DNA from: Oscillospiraceae bacterium
GTDB taxonomy: Bacteria > Bacillota > Clostridia > Oscillospirales > Oscillospiraceae
Length of the DNA stretch: 8,911 nt
Reading direction: 5' to 3'
NCBI GenBank assembly: GCA_902783825.1
Contig: CACZSJ010000232.1
Span: forward strand, 1 to 8,911
Made by a program: the position numbers and the translations under genes. Shown here in pieces: positions 1 through 7,800 of this stretch. The notes beneath the pieces were generated by a model that saw only the letters and a list, made by a program, of their open reading frames with translations, ran no database searches and was not told the DNA's origin. The first letter of the stretch is position 1, and every line of letters starts with the position of its first letter.

Positions 1-1235
1 CGGTCATACACGTGCAAGCTGCAGCGGTGCAGCCGTTCGATGTTCAGATTCACGGCATCCTGAAACGCCATAGCCGAAAGGCTCAGGCTCTCGTGGCGCA
101 GGCGGTAAAGGAAGGTGTCGAAATCCATCTCGTCTGAAAACGTGGCGGGCGGGGCCGACTCCTCCGGCGCACGGCGCCAATGGCGGGCCACATACTCCCG
201 ATTATCCCTGGCGCATCCCCGGCTGTGGGCAGAGTGGGTGATGGAGCTCAGGGGTTTCAAGCCGCCTTCCGGAGTCAGCAAAAAGCTGGCATGGAAGCCA
301 CAGAGCGGATGGTCGCAGCGGGAGGGCATAAAGCTCTCCACTGGGATGTCCGCCTGTTGGCTGATGTCCCACATCAGGCGATCCAGCGTATACCGGTCTT
401 CCGCCGCGGGCGCGGTGGGATAGCGGCCAAAGTAAGAAACCGGCTGAAAGTGAATGCCGCGGACACCGGGAACCAGGGTCTGTGCAAGGGCGATGATTTC
501 GCCAAGGTTTTGATCGTTGACGCCCTTGACCACCGTTGGGACCAGCGTCACGCCCATCCGCAGCGCCGCGCAGATCCGAATGGCCTCCAGCTTGATTTCC
601 AGCAGAGGCTCGCCGCGCAGCGTCTCATAGATGTCGTCCCGCGTTCCGTCAAATTGCAGAAATACAATGTCCAGCCCCGCCTCGGCAAGCTGCTTTGCAT
701 AGTCCGGTTCCCGGGCAAGGCGAATTCCGTTGGTGTTCAGCTGCGTATAGCTGCACCCCGCTTCCTTGGCGCAGCGGATCAGCTCCGGCAGATCGTCGCG
801 CAGCGTCGGTTCGCCGCCGGAAAACTGTAGCAGCGGCTGCTCGCACTGACTGGCAATCTCTCGGATGGCGCTTATGCATTCCGCTGTCGTCGGATCGCTC
901 TCCCCTGTTCCGCCGTCGGCAAAGCAATACCGACACCGAAGATTGCAGCGCTGCGTGACTTCCAGCAGCACACAGCAGCTGCCGATCTCATGCTCGGCGC
1001 AAAGGCCGCAGCGCTCCGGGCAATGCAGCCCGCAGTCCGCCGAAAGCGGCGGGGTTCCCAGCAACCAGGTCTCCCAATCCACGCAGCCCTGCCAAACCGG
1101 GACGCGGAAGTCCCCGTGCTCCGGGCAGGTTTTTTCCAGCAAGATGCACCCGTCTGCCTCCCGCCGCAGCTGCGCAGGCAAATTACGCAGGCAGACGGGG
1201 CAGACAGAACGAGTCTCACGCAGCAGAGTCCCCAT
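1..1235 (-). CDS. trsS: Radical SAM protein of the TrsS (seleno)protein type, 3' end outside window
   Basis: Translation from the ATG at 1235 gives 411 residues with no stop before the window edge. The start is supported by GGGGG six bases upstream. The N-terminus has a CPVC pair (C12, C15), CPEHG (37-41), a CPERCGLC cluster (72-79) and C87/C88. The radical SAM motif CNLRCRYC follows (C97, C101, C104), then GGEPT (140-144), which binds the SAM amino group. The segments LNTNG (166-170), FLQFDGT (192-198), PTVVKGVND (233-241) and HFQPVSYFGRYP (262-273) match my recollection of TrsS family proteins, as does a late CDHPLC pair (C307, C312). The extra Cys sets suggest auxiliary iron-sulfur clusters; this is inference. 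The related tetraether lipid synthase family (Tes) shares the N-terminal CPVC...CPEHG pattern but fits the middle less well. In TrsS the extreme C-terminus can carry Sec or Cys; that part is not visible here, since the sequence ends at RCSLHVYD. The reaction catalysed by TrsS is not established. Confidence 0.85.
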   Translation of the reverse strand, partial: MGTLLRETRSVCPVCLRNLPAQLRREADGCILLEKTCPEHGDFRVPVWQGCVDWETWLLGTPPLSADCGLHCPERCGLCAEHEIGSCCVLLEVTQRCNLRCRYCFADGGTGESDPTTAECISAIREIASQCEQPLLQFSGGEPTLRDDLPELIRCAKEAGCSYTQLNTNGIRLAREPDYAKQLAEAGLDIVFLQFDGTRDDIYETLRGEPLLEIKLEAIRICAALRMGVTLVPTVVKGVNDQNLGEIIALAQTLVPGVRGIHFQPVSYFGRYPTAPAAEDRYTLDRLMWDISQQADIPVESFMPSRCDHPLCGFHASFLLTPEGGLKPLSSITHSAHSRGCARDNREYVARHWRRAPEESAPPATFSDEMDFDTFLYRLRHESLSLSAMAFQDAVNLNIERLHRCSLHVYD

Positions 1236-1241
1236 GTCAGT

Positions 1242-1246
1242 CCCCC
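1242..1246 (-). promoter_or_regulatory. Ribosome binding site of trsS
   Basis: GGGGG on the minus strand lies six bases before the ATG at 1235. It sits inside the last codons of the small upstream frame, whose TGA (1237-1239) is one base from the trsS ATG. This overlap points to translational coupling. Confidence 0.6.
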
Positions 1247-1377
1247 AGTCCGAAGTGATCTTTCCTGAAAACCGTCAGTTCCGGCCGACCCCGATCGGCC
1301 GCTGTCTTGATCCATTCTCCAAGCAGCTGCTCTACGCTGCTTTTTTCAGTCTTGTCAAAACGGATGCCCCCATATCA

Positions 1378-1392
1378 GGCGCACCTTGCGCC
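1378..1392 (-). other. Short GC hairpin just upstream of the G5 run
   Basis: A perfect 6-bp stem (GGCGCA/TGCGCC) closes a 3-base loop. On the minus strand it lies six bases before the G5 run at 1367-1371 where the small frame breaks. It may be part of the leader structure, or it may be chance in GC-rich DNA. Confidence 0.3.
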
Positions 1393-1418
1393 CGTTTGAA
1401 GCAGCACAATTTTCTTTA

Positions 1419-1447
1419 TTCATATCACAAAACAGCCGTTTTTTCAA
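1419..1447 (-). promoter_or_regulatory. Candidate sigma-70-type promoter upstream of trsS
   Basis: On the minus strand a TTGAAA -35 (1442-1447) is separated by 17 bases from a TATGAA -10 (1419-1424). A TG at the extended -10 position comes before it. Spacing is ideal and both boxes are four or five of six matches. A transcript would begin near 1412 and read into trsS. The -10 overlaps the ATG at 1423, so if this promoter is used the joined small ORF would not start there. Confidence 0.4.
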
Positions 1448-1505
1448 GATTTTGGCGGAATAGGCTCATGAACAGATGTATCTTTTCCGTGAATAATCGG
1501 GTCAT
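1425..1505 (-). CDS. Possible 26-residue leader ORF
   Basis: ATG at 1505 is preceded by a GGGGGG run (1511-1516) at five bases spacing, the strongest translation signal in this gap. The frame encodes a short basic and hydrophobic peptide beginning MTRLFTEK and ends with TGA (1425-1427), one base before the ATG at 1423. The arrangement would suit a leader peptide or coupling ORF. There is no recognisable family, and at this length chance is a serious alternative. Confidence 0.22.
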   Translation of the reverse strand: MTRLFTEKIHLFMSLFRQNLEKTAVL

Positions 1506-1596
1506 GTCTTCCCCCCAACATCTTTTTCCTGGCTCTTAGCAGAGTACAAAAACGCGCAAAACACACCAGCGTTTTCGGACTGTTCTCGCTGAACAC

Positions 1597-1640
1597 AAAA
1601 AAACGGATCCCGCAGCAGCCCATCGGCTGCTGGAAGTCCG
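1597..1640 (-). terminator. Rho-independent terminator-like hairpin, second in series
   Basis: An inner 8-bp stem CAGCAGCC/GGCTGCTG (1613-1620, 1625-1632) has a 4-base loop, and a 4-bp outer stem CGGA/TCCG (1604-1607, 1637-1640) is set off by an internal loop. On the minus strand seven U residues follow (1597-1603). This suits termination of minus-strand transcripts ahead of the trsS unit. Confidence 0.6.
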
Positions 1641-1680
1641 ATTTTCCTGGTTTTTTCCCGTTTTCCGCCTCAAATGCAAG

Positions 1681-1721
1681 AAAAAACCTCTTCTGCCCTT
1701 ACTGGACAAAAGAGGTTTTTT
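1681..1721 (-). terminator. Rho-independent terminator downstream of the adhesin gene, probably bidirectional
   Basis: A perfect 12-bp inverted repeat AAAAAACCTCTT/AAGAGGTTTTTT (1681-1692, 1710-1721) flanks a 17-base loop. Because the arms carry A6 and T6 at their ends, it gives a U tract in either direction. It lies about 85 bases past the adhesin stop codon and is the likely main terminator of that gene. Confidence 0.75.
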
Positions 1722-1763
1722 GGTGCGCGAGGCGCAAGTAATGTGCTAGGAAAGCCCGACAGG

Positions 1764-1783
1764 GCGCCCTGCACACAGGGCGC
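1764..1783 (-). other. GC-rich hairpin without U tract after the adhesin stop
   Basis: An 8-bp stem GCGCCCTG/CAGGGCGC with a 4-base loop lies 24 bases after the stop codon. There is no following T run on the minus strand, so it is not a classic terminator. It may protect the 3' end of the message or assist the terminator downstream. The rest of the 1506-1806 gap shows no gene. Confidence 0.45.
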
Positions 1784-1806
1784 TCTGCGGTTTTACGTTT
1801 GTCTTC

Positions 1807-4800
1807 TTACTTCTTTCCGCGCCGTTTCCGTCCATTCAGATACACACTCGCTCCGGTGGCCGCGCCGACCAGAGACAGCGCCATCAGTCCTGCCCACAGG
1901 CCCATCTGGCTGTCGTCGCCGGTCTTCGGTTTCTGAGACTTGGACGGCGTCGGGGTCGGAGTCGGACTCGGCGTTGGTTTTGGCGTCGGGGTTGGCGTCG
2001 GGGTCGGCGTCGGCGTCGGTGTCGGCGTCGGTGTGGGCGTCGGTGTGGGTGTGGGCGTCGGCGTCGGCGTCGGGGTTGGCGTCGGGGTCGGAGTCGGCGT
2101 CGGCGTCGGAGTCGGCGTTGGCGTCGGCGTCGGCGGTGGAGGCGGTTCGTGGGTGTTGGTAATCACAAAACCACTCTCGGCATCCCCCGCGTACGTCGTC
2201 TCATAGCCATCGACCTTCACGGTCTCTTCTACCGTATAGGCAATCTCCTTGCCTTCGGCATACTTGTCCAACTCCGTCCAACTGTGCTTCCACTCGTTTT
2301 CCGCGCTCAGCGTCACGACTTCGCCGCAGGCCTTGCCGTCCGCCAGCAGCTGCACGGTGATGCTCGCCGGGCGCAGCTGATCCGCGTCATCCGCGTCGTC
2401 CCACTTCTTTTCTACCTTGACTTCGGTCTTCTCCGGCTCGTGGGTGTTGGTCATCGTGAAGACGAAGCTCTCCTCATCCTCCCGGCTCACGTTCACGGTA
2501 TAGCCCTGGGGCACACGGACCTCTTCCACGCTGTACTGGATCTTTGCGCCGTCGGCAAACTTGTCAAGCTCCTTCCAGGTGTAGGTCCAATCGTTTTCCT
2601 CTCGGAGCGAAACCGGATCTCCCAGCTTTTCGCCATTGGCCAGCAGCTGTGCGCCGACACTCTCGGTGCGTTTGCCATCCTGATTCTCCCCGTCGTCCCA
2701 GCTCTTGCTTACCGTCACCTGGGTGTAGACCGTATTGGTGATCTCGTAGCCGTTCTCCTGGTCACCAGAGAGGATCGCCACATAGCCGTTCGGGACGCTG
2801 GGCTCTTTCACCTCGTAGGTGATCTCCGTGCCGTCGTGGTAGGCGTCCAGCTTTTCCCAAACATAGCTCCACTCGTTTTCTTCGCTGAGCTCCACCGGGT
2901 CCCCGCTGGCCTGCCCGTCCGCCAGCAGCTGCACGGTGATGCTCTCGTGACTTGTCTGGTCGTCGTTCCAGATCTTCTTGACAGACACATCCCGCGTCTC
3001 ATACAGGCCCATATCCACGTTTCTTACAGAATGGAGATAGTGACCCGATTTGATGATATCGCTGAGCGAAGGCTGGGCATAGATCCCGGTAACGCCACTC
3101 AGCAACTGGCCGTTGTCATCATATTCGCCGTCCGTGTCCGAGTCAGTCGTATCCGGCTCTACGTCCTTGAGCGTCACATGATACTGCTTGTCAAAGGGCG
3201 CGCCGTCCGCTCTTACAAACTGCACGATGTACTCGCCCTCGGGCAGCTGTTCAAAGCTGTATCGACCGTTTTTCAGCTGCTGGCTCATCACCACTTCGCC
3301 GTTGACGGCCCGCGTTGCCTTGTACAGAACGGCCGTGATCTCCTGGTCCTTCACCAGCCGCTCGTCCTCCCCGCGAATCCCGTCATGGTTGTCGTCATAC
3401 CAGACCAGACCCTCAAGGAAGCGGTTGATGATGCGGCCGGTTGCGTTAATCTCGATGCTGCCGTGCTCATTTGAGGTGGAGGCGTTGTTCCAGTAGGTGT
3501 CGCCCAAGCTGTTGCCTGTAGGCAGGATCGTCAAATCCACCGTCACGCTTTTCAGGGAGGATAACGGCCCGACCAGCACATAGGAAGTCATGTCTTCCGG
3601 CACGGTAATGACGCCATCGGATCCGATCGTCGCGCATATCCATTGCACGCCGCCGCTTTCTCCGCTTTCCTGAATCTCGTTCAGCTTGATCTTCTTGGAG
3701 GTCAGATTATGCCCCGCAGAATCCGTCGTGTACCACAGCGTGTAGTCGTTGACAGTCTTCCCCGCTTCCGGCGTAAGCTTCAAGTCGGTGACCGTATAGC
3801 TTCCGCTATAGCTGGAATCCAGTCCCGCCGTACCCTGGCCGCGCAGGCGCGGCAGCGTGGCCATCATGATCTGATTGTAGCTGCGCGTTGCGCTGTTGTT
3901 TTTGTAGGCAATCTTGTAATTCAGCGGCTGCTCCACTTCATAGTACTTCGGATTCAGCGTCTGGGTAATGCTCACATCGCCGTTGCTCAGCACGCGAATG
4001 GTATACGTTGTCAGCCTTCCGTTCGTACTGGTGGCGGGAATGCTATCCACTTCGGTGCTCATTCTCGCCGTATTTTTCAGCTGCGTCCCGCTTTTCTGAC
4101 CCGGGTCGATGAGGGCTTTGTAGCGCAAGTCCGGGAAGCCGTCCTTGCTGATTTCCGCCCCTTCGATCACCCATTTCAGCGTTGTGGTGCCGTTGGAATT
4201 CTCCACCGCCGTGAAGCGAATGACGCCACCGTTTTCCTTATCAAAGGCGCACTCGGTAAAGACGGTTTCTCCATCTTCCTGCAGCTCCAGTCCGTTCTCC
4301 ACCGTGCCGCTCAGGCCCACCTCGCTGTTGGGCACATAGCTGCCGCCAAAGGTCGCGGAATTGGGCATGTAGGTGAGGCCCTTCGGCAGGGTATCCGTGA
4401 TCGTAATGGTCTCAGGATTTGGCCACGTTTCCAGACGTCCCAGATCAAATCCCGGCGTCAACTTATAGTCTACGATCGATTCGCCCGCGTCCAAACTGAA
4501 ATCCGTCTTGTTGGCCGAATAGGCCGTTCTCATGGTATCGACGCCCTTGGTGATTCTGCTGGTATAGGCCACGATGGTGACGCTGTCGCCGTAATACTTG
4601 TGTCCGTTGCCGGCAGAGAAGGTTCCATCGGCGCTATAGCTCGCCTTTTTGAAATAGTCGCTGATCTTGCTCCCGCGGATGGTCATCCCCCGGTAGCAGC
4701 AGCCTCGGGCGCGGAAAAGCTCGGTGTACTGCGCCTTTTCCACCTCGTCTCCGTTCCGGTTGGCGCGAATGATGTCCGGGATCACCCCATCTTCCGGGAT

Positions 4801-7800
4801 ATCCCGCAGGCGAATGTAGCGATAGGCTGTCGTAAACTGCAGGGTCTTGCCAATCAGACCGAGATCGTCATTGACATACAAATATGCAACTGACCGGAAT
4901 TCTTGGTCTTCGTTCCGAGGCGTCAGATCCACAAAGTGCGCCAGCACGCCTACGCATACGCCGTGCGCAGCGCTCCTAACCGGGTAATAGAGCAGATCCT
5001 CAATCTTTGCCTCCTGCTGCTCCTGGTCGCTTGCCCAGCCAGTGCCATCCGGCTTGTAGGCATAGTAAAACGTGGTGTTCTCGGCATTGCCATAGGCATT
5101 CAAGTTGCCTTGAATCGGATCCAGGTGCATCGTTTCCGTGTCGAACTTCATCAACGCGTCGTGCACGCCAACAGCATTGCTTCTCGCGCCTTTGGTTGTG
5201 TTCTCTGCGTACCAGAGCACGGATATCTTCTTGCCCGGCGTTGCTAAATCTTCGCCGGTATTCTGACTGAAGGCAATGGTGTTGGTATAGCAGCAGTTGA
5301 TCGAATAGGTGCCGCCGGGAATTTGGAAATCCAGCGCCCGCTGCGCCTGGTCGTCGCTCGTGATCCGCTGCGCGTTATTCGTGCCCGGATCGTCTGCCAC
5401 GGTTGTGCCGCTGGCAGACGTAGCGCGCATGTTGACAACCTGGGCGTTGAGCTTCACCGTCCCCTGGGTACCGTACTGCTCCTGGATTTTGTTTTCCGGC
5501 ACCACCACCCAGAAAGCCCCCGCGGAGAAGCAGGCCTTATAGCAGTTCTTCACGCCGGTGCTCGCCGTGAAATAGGTGTTTTTCTGATCGGGATTGTTGG
5601 AGGGGAAGAATCCCCCGTTGATGGCGTAGTCATTGACCGTGCAGTGCAGCTTCAGCTGCGCGCCCTCCGTTGACTCAGCTACCGTCCAGTTGCCTCCGTC
5701 CCAACAGTAGGCAACCTGAGTAGTCCCTGAGCTCATCCAATAGCCCGGTTTCTTGTATGCATAATTGCCTGGAGGATAATTCCAGCAATACGGCGCGCCA
5801 TATCTGGAGGCCCAGTCACAGCCTGCCAGCATTCTGCCATCCCAGAACGATCCGTTCAGGGTGTTGGGACCTGCATACCAAATCAGCGGTGCGTTGTCCC
5901 CGGTCAAGTCCACCGTAAGGAAATTGCCCGCGTTATTCGGATCCGGGTACTCAAACACGGCATGGATGATTACATCAAATTCAATGTCTCCCCGCGGGTA
6001 TTCCACGCCCTTGAGCTTCTTGCTGTTGTCTCCGATCAGCTGCAGCGTCATGCCATAACCGGTATTCCAGCCATACACATTGCCCGCATCCTTGTTCCGC
6101 GCGGTATCTCCGCCCACGGAGAAGTCCCAGTTCTCGGGGCTCAACGTACCGCTGGGGTTGATGGTTTTAAGCTGGACGTTGAATTTCGGCACAGCGCTTA
6201 CCATGGTTTCCGGCACGTCCGACAGGGTCTTGCTGTTTTCCCGGTTGCCGTCCATCCAGCTTCGGATGACGGGCTGAATGGTGCTGCCATTGGGCATGCC
6301 GTATACGTTCACGCTAAAGTCGATGATACCGGAAGCCGGCAACGCATACCCATTTTCCGGGTTGTCCGGATCCACCAGCTTTTTGGCAAAGGTATATACC
6401 GTTTTTCCGTCCAAAACCGTGCGCTTATACGTATAGCCTGTATCAGAAGTGCGCCAGTTGATGGTGGAAGCCAGGTCGATCTCTGCCTCCTCCAGGCTTA
6501 CCGGCAGCTCGATTTCAAAGAAGATATAGTCCTTGTTGTAGTTGTCACGATTGCCATACGTCTGCGCGCTATAGGCCACACTATACGCAATGGAGTCAAA
6601 GGAGCGGACAACGTTGTTCTTGGGGCCATCGTCGTTGCCCGGATTGTTGTCGCTGTCCCAGCCTGCCGTTCCGTCGACCACTTCCACAAGCTTCAATTCC
6701 GATATGTAGCTGCGGGCCATATCCAGCAGGACAAAATTGCCCAAGGTCAGAGAATAGAACTCCGCCTCTCCTTTCTCGATTTTGTTGATGTGCTCCTGCA
6801 TCACATGCACATCTTCGTCGGTCCCGCCGTCCGGCTGGTAGACCATACGCTGCGCCGTGACCGTGGTGTCAAATTCGTACACAAAGGTAATCTTGACCGC
6901 ATTGAGCGGGTCCACCCGTCTTCCATCCTGATCCTCAAAATGGAAATTCGCACCGTAGGCAGACTTAATAGGAGATGCGCCCAGGCTGTCCTCGTAATAC
7001 TGGTCATTCTTCAGCCCTTGAAGCCCGATTTCCCTGGCCACATCGTCATCCAAGCGCGTGGCCACCAGATGAAGCTGATCCAGCGGGACATCGAAATCCG
7101 AAGCATTCTCCACCTCAACCATCACGCTGAAATCGCCGAAGCTTTTCGTAAAGGTCGCGCCGGCACTGTCGCGCAGGCGGTGATTCGCTTGGAACGCAAG
7201 CTGAACCTTCCCGGCCAGATAAAGGGAAGACAGCTTGCCCACGTGGGCGAGGATCGCCTCTTCGGTCAGCGTTGCCTCCGTGCTGACCACATTGCCTTCC
7301 TCATCCGTCCAGTTCACGAAATCATAGCCCGGCTTGGGCAGGGCCGTTGAGCCCGCCAAAGCAACGTTCGCATCCATTTCCGGAGGTGGCGACAGCTCTG
7401 TGCAAATTCTCGGATAAGCAGTGACACTGGTACTTTCCGATTTGCTGCTTACTCTTCCGCCCATATCCGAAGAATACGACACTCGCATGATGGGCCTAAG
7501 GGGGTGAACAACCAGCAGCCTCCACGGATGCAACACCGTGCTTGTTCTGTACGCCGTCGTCGTCTCAATGCATCTGTTATCCATGTCGATCACGCTGTTG
7601 GTCAGCGGTATGACATTGCTGCCATCGTCAACAAAGGCAAAAAAGAAAGCGAAAGAACGAATGCTATTGGGCAGGTCGATACTGCTAGGGAAATAAAGCC
7701 GAAGTGTTATGTCTCCCCGAGGGAGTACCTCATCGCCGTTGGCATCCACAAAGTGAAAGCCCATAGTGTTGTATTCCAGCTGATGCTTCCCCTCCAACAG

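Larger units (their letters stand above)
1237..1423 (-). pseudogene. Small reading frame directly upstream of trsS, apparently frameshifted
   Basis: Two frames abut here. The first opens with ATG at 1423 (MNKENCAASNGRKVRLIWG...) and stops at 1355-1357. The second is open from 1374 to a TGA at 1237-1239 and reads RFDKTEKSSVEQLLGEWIKT (residues 5-24), then ends ...HFGLGD. It has a normal charged and amphipathic composition but no ATG, GTG or TTG start. Removing one base from the G5 run at 1367-1371 (minus strand) would join them as a 61-residue protein ending one base before trsS. I do not recognise the product. It could be a decayed small gene, a homopolymer sequence error, a programmed frameshift, or a chance open frame. 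The tight junction with trsS argues weakly for a real partner gene. The ATG at 1423 has no Shine-Dalgarno of its own. Confidence 0.35.

Noticed and set aside
1283..1300. 6-bp hairpin GGCCGA/TCGGCC
   Set aside because: It has no U tract, lies inside the small frame before trsS, and is explainable by GC-rich codons.
180..1539. Plus-strand frames (180-830, 865-1539) and a minus-strand frame at 872-1315 over the radical SAM gene
   Set aside because: The radical SAM frame explains this DNA with recognised motifs; the others have shadow-type compositions.
1674..2206. Plus-strand frames rich in Gly-Val or Ser-Ala repeats (1674-2162, 1940-2206)
   Set aside because: They are the reverse complement of the Thr-Pro hexamer tract, with no independent ribosome site or domain.
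5962..7350. Possible frameshift or gene break in the long unnamed part of the adhesin
   Set aside because: The minus frame is uninterrupted and reads as Asn/Tyr/Gly-rich beta-type surface protein throughout.
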